Shown: in pieces, positions 1-8,120 of the stretch
How positions within the stretch are numbered: the stretch's first letter is position 1
Layout: each line of letters starts with the position of its first letter
Origin: Herminiimonas sp. CN
Lineage (GTDB): Bacteria; Pseudomonadota; Gammaproteobacteria; Burkholderiales; Burkholderiaceae_D
Length of the DNA stretch: 64,000 nt
Assembly: GCF_000622895.1 (NCBI RefSeq)
Contig: NZ_AVCC01000005.1
Coordinates: forward strand, 1 to 64,000
Reading direction: 5' to 3'
Notes under the pieces: model-generated
The model's input: only the letters and a program-made list of their open reading frames with translations
The model's database searches: none
What the model was told of the DNA's origin: nothing
Position numbers and translations under genes: made by a program

Positions 1-93
1 TTTTAATTGTGGACAAAAAAAATACACTGCACGGTATTAAATAAATAGCTGTAACCGCACATGCTCGCAAATATCCTTTCGCGAACTGCGAAA

Positions 94-504
94 TCACTTC
101 GGCCACAGCACCATCTGGGTGCAGCGAAACAGTGCAATCGTTTTGCCGCTCTCGCTGGTTACGGTGGCATCCCATACCTGGGTGGCTTTACCAAGGTGAA
201 CCGGACTGGCCTTGCAGTGGATGTCGCCGTCGCGAGCAGTACCGAGATGGTTGCTTTTGAGTTCTATCGTGGTGAAACTTTGCGCTCCTTGCGGCAGGTT
301 GGCGATACAGCCGTAACCGCAGCAAGTATCGGCCAGCATCACCACGGAAGCTGCATGCAGATAACCGTTGGGCGCCAGATGATGCTGCTTGATTGTCATC
401 CTGGCCTCAGTACCTTCGGAATTGACGCTGATGACTTCTACTCCAAGATAGCCGGGCAAATAGGCTTTTTGGGATTCATTGAAATGGGATGCGTCGTTGG
501 TCAT
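94..504 (-). CDS. PaaI-type hotdog thioesterase
   Basis: A hotdog-fold acyl-CoA thioesterase of the PaaI/YdiI kind, expected to hydrolyse CoA thioesters in the cytoplasm. The segment N-G-Y-L-H-A-A followed by L-A-D-T-C matches the family pattern in which an Asn-Gly/His loop precedes the catalytic acidic residue on the long helix. The length of 136 residues is normal. The open frame extends ten codons further to 534, but I chose the internal ATG (protein starting M-T-N-D) because nothing resembling a ribosome binding site precedes the longer form. The gene lies 92 bp downstream of cobC and points the same way, so co-transcription is possible. The substrate cannot be read from sequence. Confidence 0.8.
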   Translation of the reverse strand: MTNDASHFNESQKAYLPGYLGVEVISVNSEGTEARMTIKQHHLAPNGYLHAASVVMLADTCCGYGCIANLPQGAQSFTTIELKSNHLGTARDGDIHCKASPVHLGKATQVWDATVTSESGKTIALFRCTQMVLWPK

Positions 505-596
505 GACTGTGGATCTCGATGGCGGAACCCACATTTTGGCATGAAATGCTCGGGCAGGTTCCGGGCTGCCGCATTCTCTTGCAATTCGGCAAACGG

Positions 597-1157
597 CTAA
601 TCCAGCACGATTAACTCGCCATAAGCGACCTTATGCGCACTGCCGGCCGCAATGGCCGCGATGTCCTGAATCGACCGGCCTGCCTGACAGGCCAGCGACA
701 GGCGAATGATGCCGGCGTGACAGACTACGATTGCACACTCAAACGGCAAGCGCGCCAGATCGGCATGAAAAGCATGCACGCGTGCAGCTGCCTGCAGCAC
801 GCTTTCGCCGCCACCGGGGCGATAACTGTTCAGGTCTGCGGCCCAGGCATTGATTTCTTCGCGCGCAATCGCATCCCAACTGCGCATTTCCCAGCCGCCG
901 AAATCCATTTCGATCAACCGCGCATCGTAGTGCGGTGCAACACTGCCGCGCGCCAGCGCCAGTTGCTGTGCCAGCGTTGCACAGCGCATTAATGGGCTGC
1001 TGAAGATAGGTGTCGCCGGCGGCAATGCCTGCAATTGCGGCAGCAGCGCCGTCAGCGCTGCTGCCTGCTCCTGTGCAGATACCGTCAGGTCGCTGCTGCC
1101 ATAGCAGACACCGGGCGCCACTTCAGGTTTCGGATGGCGGATCAGGCAGACGCGCAT
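597..1157 (-). CDS. cobC: alpha-ribazole phosphatase (histidine phosphatase family)
   Basis: Removes phosphate from alpha-ribazole 5'-phosphate (or from adenosylcobalamin 5'-phosphate) in assembly of the cobalamin lower ligand. The N-terminal L-I-R-H-P-K-P-E is the phosphohistidine motif; the family consensus is R-H-G, and R-H-P/T is typical of the CobC branch. The second catalytic His lies in V-V-C-H-A-G near residue 148, and E-M-D-F-G-G-W is the family acid-site segment. It has 186 residues. The gene sits 14 bp downstream of cobS in a leftward cobT-cobS-cobC operon, and that context separates it from other phosphoglycerate-mutase-like phosphatases. Confidence 0.88.
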   Translation of the reverse strand: MRVCLIRHPKPEVAPGVCYGSSDLTVSAQEQAAALTALLPQLQALPPATPIFSSPLMRCATLAQQLALARGSVAPHYDARLIEMDFGGWEMRSWDAIAREEINAWAADLNSYRPGGGESVLQAAARVHAFHADLARLPFECAIVVCHAGIIRLSLACQAGRSIQDIAAIAAGSAHKVAYGELIVLD

Positions 1158-1171
1158 GGCTCAGTCATTAT

Positions 1172-1981
1172 TTACGCTAGAACGGCCAGCAGGCCGAGAT
1201 AAAACGCGGCTTCAGCCATTTGCTGCACCGCACCTAGGCAATCGCCGGTATAGCCGCCGATACGCTGCACAAATTTGCGCGCCAGAAAGGCCGCCGCCAG
1301 CGCCGCGCAAACTGCGCCGGCCAGCAGCGCCTGCCAGCCGATCCAGCCCTGCGCCAGTGCGATTGCCGCCGGTAGCGCTACGCTCAATGCCGCAATCAGG
1401 AATTCGGCCGATGACATCTGCTGCGCCAGCGGCTTGGCCTTGCCTTGCGCTTTCGCGTAATCCAGCCGCCAGATCAGCGCGCTCGCCAGCAGGCGCGACA
1501 GCGGATGCGCCAGCAATAACGCAATCACGACAGTGGAACCCGGCAGGCTGGCTAGCAGCACGCACTTAAGTGCCAGCAACAACCCAATTCCGATCGCGCC
1601 GTAAGCGCCGACGCGGGAATCCTGCATGATCTCCAGCACCCGCTGTTGCGTGGCTCCGCCGCCGAAACCGTCGCAGACATCGGCAAAACCGTCTTCATGA
1701 AACGCGCCGGTCAGGTAAATGCCGGCGATGGTCGACAGCAGCACCGCCACCGTTTGCGGCCACAACAGCGCCGCCAGCGCATACACGGCGGCGGTAACGG
1801 CCGCCACCACCCAGCCGACGGCAGGAAAGTAGCGCACCGCCTGCTGCAACCAATCAGGTTCGAACCCGACCCAGCGTGGAATCGGTATCCGCGTGAAGAA
1901 TTGGAGTGCGATGCAGAACAGCCGCAACTGATGCAGGCAGCGCTGGATCAGACCGCGCGACCGGTCTGGATTGGATGACAT
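1172..1981 (-). CDS. cobS: adenosylcobinamide-GDP ribazoletransferase
   Basis: Inner-membrane enzyme that joins adenosylcobinamide-GDP to alpha-ribazole (phosphate), the last assembly step of cobalamin. It is a 269-residue polytopic protein rich in Ala and Leu. The diagnostic loop G-A-F-H-E-D-G-F-A-D-V-C-D-G-F-G-G-G binds metal and nucleotide. A longer frame runs to 2143 but its extra N-terminus is a Cys/Arg-rich shadow of cobT; I took the ATG at 1981, giving 16 bp between the cobT stop and this start. It is flanked by cobT and cobC in the same orientation. Together they convert dimethylbenzimidazole and cobinamide-GDP into cobalamin. Confidence 0.9.
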   Translation of the reverse strand: MSSNPDRSRGLIQRCLHQLRLFCIALQFFTRIPIPRWVGFEPDWLQQAVRYFPAVGWVVAAVTAAVYALAALLWPQTVAVLLSTIAGIYLTGAFHEDGFADVCDGFGGGATQQRVLEIMQDSRVGAYGAIGIGLLLALKCVLLASLPGSTVVIALLLAHPLSRLLASALIWRLDYAKAQGKAKPLAQQMSSAEFLIAALSVALPAAIALAQGWIGWQALLAGAVCAALAAAFLARKFVQRIGGYTGDCLGAVQQMAEAAFYLGLLAVLA

Positions 1982-1997
1982 CGCGGGATTGCTTCTG

Positions 1998-3035
1998 TTA
2001 TTCGGTTTTTTCACTGACCTGCGCCGATTCGAAAGTCGCCATCCGGCACAGGAAATTGCTTGCCGCCTGCAACAGCGGCAAAGCCAGCGCGGCACCGGTG
2101 CCTTCGCCCAGACGCAGATCCAGCTGCAGCAACGGCTTTGCATCCAGATGGGCCAGCATGTGCCGGTGGCCGCTCTCGTTGGAACAATGCGCGAACACGC
2201 AATAATCCAGCAGCGCCGGCTGCAGCCGCGCCGCCACCAGCAAGGCGGAAGTAACGATGAAGCCGTCGATCAGCAGCGTCATGCGGCGCTCGGCTGCGCC
2301 CAACATTGCGCCGACCATCATCGCAATTTCGAAACCGCCGAGGGTGGCCAGCACATCCAGCGGTTCCTGCACGGCGGCATGGAATGCGACCGCCTGCTCG
2401 ATCACCTGCTGCTTGTGCCGAATGCCGTCCGGGGCCAAACCGGTGCCGGCGCCAACGCAATCGGCTACCGGAATGTCGGTCAACTTGTGCATCAATGCAG
2501 CACCAGCGGTGGTGTTGCCGATCCCCATTTCGCCAAAGCCGACCACATTGCCATCCAGCGCAGCCACCAGCGCCGCGCCGTGTTGCATCGCCTGCGCGCA
2601 CTCGGCTGCGCTCATTGCCGCCTGCCGGGCGAAATTACGAGTGCCGAGCGCCACTTTACGGTCGATCAGACCGTCGCGCGCGGCAAAATCATGATTCACT
2701 CCGGAGTCGACGATCTGCAGCGCGCAACCGTTTTGATTCGCAAAGACATTGATAGCCGCGCCTTGCGCCAGAAAATTTTCGACCATTTGCCAGGTCACGC
2801 TCTGCGGATAGGCGGATATATTTTCCTCGGTAATGCCGTGATCGGCTGCGAACACGATGATCGCCGGCTGGCGTATGACTGGCTGCGCGGTGCGCTGGAT
2901 CAGTCCCAGTTGCCTGGCCAGCGCTTCGAGCATACCCAGGCTGCCGAGCGGCTTGGTCTTGTTGTTGATGGCGGCATCAAGCTGCGACGCCAGGGCGGCA
3001 TCGGAAGTGGAATCGATCTTGGCAAATATAGACAT
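1998..3035 (-). CDS. cobT: nicotinate-nucleotide-dimethylbenzimidazole phosphoribosyltransferase
   Basis: Makes alpha-ribazole 5'-phosphate from nicotinate mononucleotide and dimethylbenzimidazole. The 345-residue length is standard. Visible signatures are F-A-A-D-H-G-I near residue 69, G-E-M-G-I-G-N-T-T, G-A-G-T-G-L-A, and C-terminal L-G-E-G-T-G-A containing the glutamate that acts as general base in the Salmonella enzyme. The frame is open to 3143, but M-S-I-F-A-K-I at 3035 aligns with the usual family start. First gene of the cobTSC set. I looked at the 146 bp upstream for a cobalamin riboswitch and saw no B12-box-like core. Confidence 0.92.
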   Translation of the reverse strand: MSIFAKIDSTSDAALASQLDAAINNKTKPLGSLGMLEALARQLGLIQRTAQPVIRQPAIIVFAADHGITEENISAYPQSVTWQMVENFLAQGAAINVFANQNGCALQIVDSGVNHDFAARDGLIDRKVALGTRNFARQAAMSAAECAQAMQHGAALVAALDGNVVGFGEMGIGNTTAGAALMHKLTDIPVADCVGAGTGLAPDGIRHKQQVIEQAVAFHAAVQEPLDVLATLGGFEIAMMVGAMLGAAERRMTLLIDGFIVTSALLVAARLQPALLDYCVFAHCSNESGHRHMLAHLDAKPLLQLDLRLGEGTGAALALPLLQAASNFLCRMATFESAQVSEKTE

Positions 3036-3181
3036 GAGTAGGCTGGTTGGTGGCGCCGGTCGCGGCTGCGAACCTGGCTTGCCGTTATGTGGTAGCCGAT
3101 ATTGGCAGACGGCTAGTGTAGGCATCCCGGGCCGCAGCGTCAAACTGTTATCCTTGCGCCTTCCTGTTCCTTCCGTTAGCC

Positions 3182-4039
3182 ATGAACAACCCGACAGATT
3201 ATTACACTAAACAATACGACGCCCGCGCGATGATTTCCGGGCATTCGCGCATCTATACCCGCTGGGTGCGCGAATCCGCCCACGTGCGGCGCACCAGATC
3301 CGGCCTGTACGATCTGACCTATGGCGAAACGGCCGGCGAACGGCTGGATTTCTTCCCGGCCAGACGTGGCGGCGCGGCGCTGCTGGTTTTCATCCACGGC
3401 GGCTGGTGGCGCTCGCTGGACAAGGCGGACTTCTCCTTCATCGCCCCGCCCTACCTGAGCGCCGGCTGCAACGTCGCGCTGCTGAATTACACGCTGGCGC
3501 CGCACGCCAGCATCGAAGACATCACGCGCCAGCAATTGCGCGCACTGGCCTGGTTGCACCGGCACGCCGAACAATACGATTTTGACCCGCAACAGATTGT
3601 AGTTGCCGGCCATTCTGCCGGAGCGCATCTGGCGGCGATGATGATGGCGGCGATCTGGCCGCTATACGGGCCGGATCTGCCGCCAGATCTGATCCGGGCC
3701 GGCGTGCTGTTGTCCGGCGTTTATGACCTGGCCCCGCTGCTGCATGCCGACTTCATTAATGCGGATTTGAAGCTGACCGCGCAGCGCGCCGACCTGCTGT
3801 CGCCGGCCCGGATACCGCAAACCCGACCGACGCCTTTTCTGAGCGCTGTGGGCGGCCAGGAATCCGACGAATTCCAGCGGCAAAACAGCTTGATCGGCCA
3901 AGCCTGGAAATCCAGTCACATCGGCAATATCGCACTACCCGCCGAAAACCACCTGACCATTTGCGATGCCTTCGCCACACCCGGCCACCCGCTGTGCGAA
4001 GCTGTCGTGAAACTCGTAGCGGGACAGAAATCCGATTGA
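3182..4039 (+). CDS. alpha/beta hydrolase, arylformamidase-like
   Basis: Serine hydrolase of the alpha/beta fold. H-G-G-W-W near residue 71 is the oxyanion-hole motif characteristic of kynurenine formamidase-like and carboxylesterase-like members; the nucleophile lies in G-H-S-A-G (about residue 143) and a late His (A-E-N-H-L) could complete the triad. It has 285 residues. The closest described role would be N-formylkynurenine hydrolysis in tryptophan breakdown, but no other kynurenine gene is nearby, so a general esterase role is equally possible. Transcribed divergently from cobT. No clear Shine-Dalgarno sequence precedes the ATG. Confidence 0.75.
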   Translation: MNNPTDYYTKQYDARAMISGHSRIYTRWVRESAHVRRTRSGLYDLTYGETAGERLDFFPARRGGAALLVFIHGGWWRSLDKADFSFIAPPYLSAGCNVALLNYTLAPHASIEDITRQQLRALAWLHRHAEQYDFDPQQIVVAGHSAGAHLAAMMMAAIWPLYGPDLPPDLIRAGVLLSGVYDLAPLLHADFINADLKLTAQRADLLSPARIPQTRPTPFLSAVGGQESDEFQRQNSLIGQAWKSSHIGNIALPAENHLTICDAFATPGHPLCEAVVKLVAGQKSD

Positions 4040-4207
4040 AACAGATTCAGGGCGATTTCAGGTCGAATCATATACATACCACTGTATTTTTAATTCGGCA
4101 ATAAAAACAAGCTACAAATTCCATTTTTCTCTGATACCCCACTATAAAAATCAGGATATGCGGTCCCAATAGAGCCAAATCCTAACTCCACAACCTATGG
4201 AATCCCC

Positions 4208-4855
4208 ATGCTGACCATCACCATCAAACAAGGCAAGGAAAAAAACCTGCTGCACAATCGCCAACTGTGGATTTACGCATCCGCGGTCGAGCGCGTCGAC
4301 GGCAAACCGGCCGAAAAGATGAAATCGGGTGCGACCGCGCTGGTGCGATCGTCTTCCGGGCAATTTCTGGCACGCGCCGCATGGAGCCCGAAATCGCAGA
4401 TTCGCGCCCGCATCTGGAGCTTCGATGAAAACGAAGCAATCGACCATGCGCTGATCAAGCGCCGCGTCAAGACCGCCGTAACTGCGCGCAACGCCGTCGC
4501 CAACGGCAAAAAAGCCGTACCCGGCCATTTGATCCACCTGATTCTGGGCGAAGAAGACGGCTTGCCCGGACTGGTGGTGGACTGGTTCGGCGGCCGGCAA
4601 GGTTATCTGGTATGCCAGTTTCAAGCGGCCGGGGTCGATGCCTGGAAAGTGCCGATCGTGCAAACCCTGATCGCAGAAACCGGCTGTCCGAATGTATTCG
4701 AACGCGCGGACGCACTGGTGCGCAAGGGCGAAGGCTTGCCAGTCACAAACGGCGTACTGGCCGGGGACGAACCGCCGGACGAAATCCCGCTCACCGAAAA
4801 TGGCGTGCGCTACGCGCTCAACATCAAGACTGGGGAAAAAAGCAAGTTCAGGTAA
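4208..4855 (+). pseudogene. rlmI: truncated 23S rRNA (cytosine) methyltransferase, RlmI family
   Basis: The 215 residues match the N-terminal half of RlmI/RlmK-type SAM methyltransferases: an N-terminal PUA-like RNA-binding domain (L-W-I-Y-A-S-A-V followed by the G-A-T-A-L-V strand) and the linker ending N-G-V-R-Y-A-L-N-I-K-T-G-E-K. Family members continue with a K-T-G-x-x-x-D-Q-R segment and then a Rossmann methyltransferase domain, for a total near 390-400 residues. Here the frame leaves the family pattern right after K-T-G-E-K and stops six codons later, so the catalytic half is absent. A Rho-independent terminator and the group II intron remnant follow within 90 bp. Almost certainly inactive. 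Confidence 0.8.
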
Positions 4856-4876
4856 GAATCCAGCCGCACAATGAAT

Positions 4877-4902
4877 CCGCCGCTATCACGGCGGGCATTT
4901 TT
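4877..4902 (+). terminator. Rho-independent terminator after truncated rlmI
   Basis: Six-base-pair GC stem CCGCCG (4877-4882) with CGGCGG (4889-4894), loop CTATCA, followed by a short run of T at 4898-4902. It would end rightward transcription from the rlmI remnant. Confidence 0.65.
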
Positions 4903-4938
4903 GGCAAAGCCGATTTTTGTAAAAAGACGTTGCAACGG

Positions 4939-5323
4939 ATCGGCATAGGGGCGGCCAATAACTGGCCGGTCCCCTGCCACACCACCCGGCATGCGGGTCC
5001 GCACCGGGCGGTTGGAACGGTTGAGGTCATAGCACCGAACCCCGCGTACCTTGCCTGCTCTCATCTGTATTCAACCCGGTCGATTGAGTTCTTCGCTGTC
5101 ATGCTGGCCGCCGGCTTCACCTTAGCCTGCCATTGACGAGCCCCGTTACCGGGCATCTGAAGCATTCCCTCTCGAATGGTCGAGCAGATTCCAGCTCCCA
5201 TTCCTTCGGCCCTTCAGCACCAGTCTTTAACCTCACCGGCCATACCAGTACCTACTACGGCCTCTGCTGACTTCTCGCTCCGGTTTGCACCGTTACCCTT
5301 TCAGGCACAAGGCGAGATCTCCT
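4939..5323 (-). mobile_element. group II intron, 3' part (domain V/VI side)
   Basis: On the minus strand this segment ends with a domain V-like hairpin (bases 4976-5013: a CGCCCGG-type stem with inner GCGG/GCATG arms) followed by a domain VI-like hairpin (about 4947-4972) and a 3' end near 4939 in ...CCGAT. The sequence further upstream on the same strand, beginning GAGATCTCGCCTTGTGCC, is of a type I recognise from bacterial group II introns. No reverse-transcriptase frame is present, so the intron is ORF-less or has lost its ORF. The matching 5' part lies at 15370-15638 in the same orientation; the two were separated by the 10-kb transposon. Exact class and 3' splice site are uncertain. Confidence 0.7.
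5316..5323. repeat. 8-bp target-site duplication, left copy
   Basis: GATCTCCT immediately outside the left terminal inverted repeat. The same eight bases follow the right terminal repeat at 15370-15377. Removing one copy and the element between them restores a continuous intron sequence. Eight-base duplications are what the IS1595 family makes. Confidence 0.9.
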
Positions 5324-5347
5324 CGGAATTATGTAGCAGCCGCACAA
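5324..5347 (+). repeat. left terminal inverted repeat of the 10-kb transposon
   Basis: 24 bp beginning CGGAATTATGTAGCAGCC; it is the perfect reverse complement of 15346-15369. The stop codon of the leftmost cargo gene lies 17 bp inside it. Confidence 0.93.
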
Positions 5348-5364
5348 GCTTAATAATCAATGAG

Positions 5365-5859
5365 TTAGCGCGATCCCCTGAACTTCATCATGTCAGCCCT
5401 GGCTTTCTTCCGATCATAGGCATGGCGATTCGCCTTGGCATCATTTAACGCATGATGCTCTTTCAAACGATTATCGATAAAGAACATCTGCAACGCAACC
5501 TGGTCAATATATGGATACACATTCTGCCCGGTAAGCCAGACTGGTATCTCGTAATTCAATGCATGGCATAGCAACTGCCAGTCGCCATCAAAGTCATAAC
5601 AGATCGTGACCGGCGCTCGATACGCAAACTGCACAAGCCATTGCATCAAGCGATTTTTCAGTTCGGCAAACGAGCATTGCGCTCCAGGCACCTTGCAAAG
5701 CTGCGGCAACACCGTGGCGAGCACAAAATCATTACACCTGCTTTGGTCTACTGGAAGTTCAACATAGAATTCATGCGCACCGTTGTCCGTCACCAGCCCG
5801 ATGCTGATGAGTTCCGTATCCTTAAAATCCGTAAATTCGGTATCAATGAAAATCAGCAT
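5365..5859 (-). CDS. DEDDh 3'-5' exonuclease-like protein (copy A)
   Basis: A 164-residue protein with the RNase T/DnaQ-type active-site pattern: D-T-E-F-T-D at residues 6-11 supplies the first Asp-Glu pair, D-F-D-G-D-W (about residue 90) the next Asp, and H-H-A-L-N-D-A-K-A-N-R near residue 136 the final His and Asp. It should degrade single-stranded RNA or DNA ends with two metal ions. Last gene of a leftward three-gene operon, 14 bp after tcmP, and it ends 17 bp from the transposon terminus. It is clearly related along its whole length to the protein encoded at 8956-9447. Its partner or substrate is not known. Confidence 0.75.
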   Translation of the reverse strand: MLIFIDTEFTDFKDTELISIGLVTDNGAHEFYVELPVDQSRCNDFVLATVLPQLCKVPGAQCSFAELKNRLMQWLVQFAYRAPVTICYDFDGDWQLLCHALNYEIPVWLTGQNVYPYIDQVALQMFFIDNRLKEHHALNDAKANRHAYDRKKARADMMKFRGSR

Positions 5860-5873
5860 ACCTGAAACTGCTT

Positions 5874-7139
5874 TCAGGAAAATAGCTTACGCTGTCGTGG
5901 CGGCAAGATTCGATCTTCATCCTTGATTTGATTGGCAGATGTTTTATGACGCCCATCAGGTGAGATAATCTCGATCTCCCCCTGTTTTGCAAGACTGCTG
6001 AGCACAGTTTTTTTAATCCTTGAAGTCGCAGGTGAGTCGTTGCATGTAGTCGCGTGGAATGTCTCAAAGCTTTGCCCATCTTCATCCGCGTATATTAAGC
6101 GCGGGATTTCGAGGTGCAGCTTTTCTTCGGTGCGTTTTCTGGCATCGTCGTCGAAGGTATAACCTAAGCTACCCTGCTGAGTGAATCTTTCATCGGCACT
6201 CGTGATGTAGCCAATTTTAAACATATCCAAACCTTCTCCGCCGTAGTGTATAAAGGTATTGCTATGTTCCCAGTGAACTTCTGTCATTACATCGCGTGCT
6301 TTCTGGTGCATGGACAGATGCAGCAACCAAAAATCCCCATGTCCCTGAGTCGATCGAATAAAGAATGGCGTGTGAAAACGTGACCCTGCGGACCTGACGA
6401 TGTGCGGATAGAGTTGACTCTGAATGTACGCGCGCCAATCGCGCTCGCTATTTTTAATTTCCTGAAGACTCTTCCCCTGAAAAATATTCGGCAGGCCAAT
6501 ACCCTCCAAGGGCGAACGCCCGCTCTTGTCGCTTGCATAGGAATTGAACGAATCAACGTTGAACGTCAAAATTACTTCAGACCTTGGCAATGTCTGGAAT
6601 ATTTTGGCGAGCAGTGGCATGGGTACTTTTGCGTAGCCGTATTGATCCAAGATGAAAATCGACCTGCCGCTTCGAGGAGTTTTTTTGCGGACATGCTCAA
6701 TGATGTTGTCGGCATGCGAATTGAAGTCCCCTTGAATCAGGTGAATGTCCTTGCTTACACGGGACCCGAAGCCTTGCTCACTGATTGTCTTTGTTAAGTA
6801 GTTCGCGGCGTTGCGATCTTTTTCAACGAAAAAATAGTCAACATTAAAGCGGACTTTTTTGATGCGCTCTGAATGATTGATGCGGGCTTCTGCTTCTTCT
6901 GCCGCCTTGAGGCAAATGAATGGAGACCCGAGCAAGAATTCGCCCGTGACGTTGTGGTGATAGGCTCCGCCTCCGGCAAAGCCGTCAACAATGGTCAAAC
7001 GTAATTCATCTTGATGGGGCGAACTAATGAGCGTGGGGAAGTATGCGGCTAAATAACTTCGTAGCAGATTATGCTTGGCAACGCTATGTTGTTGTAATTT
7101 TGCTGGACCGTCTTTCCAATCATAATGACTATTCGACAT
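5874..7139 (-). CDS. tcmP: three-Cys-motif partner protein TcmP, methyltransferase-like
   Basis: A 421-residue member of the TcmP family, defined by co-occurrence with a small three-cysteine (Gp37/Gp68, DUF5131) protein, which is the gene immediately upstream here (23 bp apart). The N-terminal part shows Rossmann-methyltransferase-like signatures: V-D-G-F-A-G-G-G-A-Y near residue 51 resembles a SAM-binding loop, F-V-E-K-D near residue 104 a motif II acid, and F-I-L-D-Q-Y-G-Y near residue 164 a motif IV position. The C-terminal third has no pattern I recognise. The start ATG is preceded by GGGGG. The family has no established biochemical activity; its location on mobile DNA suggests defence or nucleic-acid modification. 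Confidence 0.78.
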   Translation of the reverse strand: MSNSHYDWKDGPAKLQQHSVAKHNLLRSYLAAYFPTLISSPHQDELRLTIVDGFAGGGAYHHNVTGEFLLGSPFICLKAAEEAEARINHSERIKKVRFNVDYFFVEKDRNAANYLTKTISEQGFGSRVSKDIHLIQGDFNSHADNIIEHVRKKTPRSGRSIFILDQYGYAKVPMPLLAKIFQTLPRSEVILTFNVDSFNSYASDKSGRSPLEGIGLPNIFQGKSLQEIKNSERDWRAYIQSQLYPHIVRSAGSRFHTPFFIRSTQGHGDFWLLHLSMHQKARDVMTEVHWEHSNTFIHYGGEGLDMFKIGYITSADERFTQQGSLGYTFDDDARKRTEEKLHLEIPRLIYADEDGQSFETFHATTCNDSPATSRIKKTVLSSLAKQGEIEIISPDGRHKTSANQIKDEDRILPPRQRKLFS

Positions 7140-7162
7140 ATGCCCCCTAAGTTATTGTTGTT

Positions 7163-8020
7163 TTACGCCACCATCGGAAATTCATCCCACGTTGATCCAT
7201 CCAACAATCTTCCCGATTTGGTTTTGCCCACTTTCACCATGCGAATTAATTGTCCCATTCTGCCAACGACTTCAACACGTTGGGCGTGGGCCGAAATTCC
7301 TTCCTTGATGATTTCTTCTGGAGCCCAGTGCCCCCATTGCTTAAAATGAAATGGTACACCAGCGGCGCGACATTGATCACGCAAACTTTCCGCCCACACA
7401 GGATTCATCCAACGAGCGTGGGCGCCGCTTTCGCCGCCAGCAATGACCCAATTGATGCCAGGTGTCCGCGATCTCGGCTTGGCTAGCCACTGCGCCATAT
7501 CCAACTGCCCGAGAAGCGGCTCGGCTGATACGAAACGAACCACTACATCATGCGCCAGCAAATGATCCACACGTTTTTCCAACCAATTCTGCTTTTCTGT
7601 AGAAGTGCCAAGCCAGATATTTTTGGGCCACTTTCCCTGCCAAGGGGCCAGCTTTTTGACGTGTTCAATGCGCTTAGTCAGCAGGAGCCAGTCCAGGTGA
7701 GGCGTGGCCTCGATCAATCCCCATAGGCGTTCGCGGGAAGCATGGAGGTCTTTACGATTTTCAAAAACGTCAGCCATCGACGCGCAAAAGACCCGACGCC
7801 GCACGCCGTCGGCGGCAGCTTCCTTGTTCCACTTGATCGGTTCGTGCCAGTGTGTGTCGGTGAAGAACCGGCGTTCCGCCTTGCTACCCCATATATCAGC
7901 ACCGAGGCGTTTTGCCCACGATTCGGCGTAACAGAATTTGCAGGCCGGTGATACTCGCACACACCCCCACCACGGATTGAAAGTGTGGTGTGTCCATTCG
8001 ATTTTGCTTTCTTTGCCCAT
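7163..8020 (-). CDS. DUF5131 / phage Gp37-Gp68 family three-Cys protein
   Basis: A 285-residue protein opening I-E-W-T-H-H-T-F-N-P-W-W-G-C, with three cysteines C20-x6-C27-x2-C30. The spacing is reminiscent of, but not identical to, the radical-SAM C-x3-C-x2-C iron-sulfur motif, and an Fe-S role is an inference. Further conserved-looking segments are L-L-L-T-K-R and G-G-E-S-G-A-H-A-R-W-M. The family occurs in phages and mobile elements and is paired with TcmP. First gene of the leftward operon DUF5131-tcmP-exonuclease, with a near-consensus promoter (see 8051-8088) and start RBS GGAGA. Confidence 0.85.
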   Translation of the reverse strand: MGKESKIEWTHHTFNPWWGCVRVSPACKFCYAESWAKRLGADIWGSKAERRFFTDTHWHEPIKWNKEAAADGVRRRVFCASMADVFENRKDLHASRERLWGLIEATPHLDWLLLTKRIEHVKKLAPWQGKWPKNIWLGTSTEKQNWLEKRVDHLLAHDVVVRFVSAEPLLGQLDMAQWLAKPRSRTPGINWVIAGGESGAHARWMNPVWAESLRDQCRAAGVPFHFKQWGHWAPEEIIKEGISAHAQRVEVVGRMGQLIRMVKVGKTKSGRLLDGSTWDEFPMVA

Positions 8021-8050
8021 TACATTCTCCTAGCCGCCATCATACCTTGC

Positions 8051-8092
8051 ATTATAGGCATTGCAGTTATGCATGTAAAGCATATAATATGC
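8051..8092. promoter_or_regulatory. overlapping divergent promoters with palindromic operator candidate
   Basis: Rightward: TTGCAG (8061-8066), 16-bp spacer, TATAAT (8083-8088), serving the HTH gene. Leftward, on the minus strand: TTTACA (8079-8074), 17-bp spacer, TATAAT (8056-8051), serving DUF5131-tcmP-exonuclease. The 13-bp palindrome GCATATAATATGC (8080-8092) covers the rightward -10 box and touches the leftward -35 box. One bound regulator dimer there could shut both promoters. Confidence 0.75.
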
Positions 8093-8120
8093 ATAAATTA
8101 TGCGTATTTAAATCAATATC

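Noticed and set aside
3036-3181. Cobalamin riboswitch before cobT
   Set aside because: The interval is short and I see no B12-box-like core or the long-range pairing elements on the minus strand.
4612-5136. 174-residue plus-strand frame spanning rlmI and the intron
   Set aside because: It runs out of frame through rlmI and into antisense of the intron; composition does not look coding.
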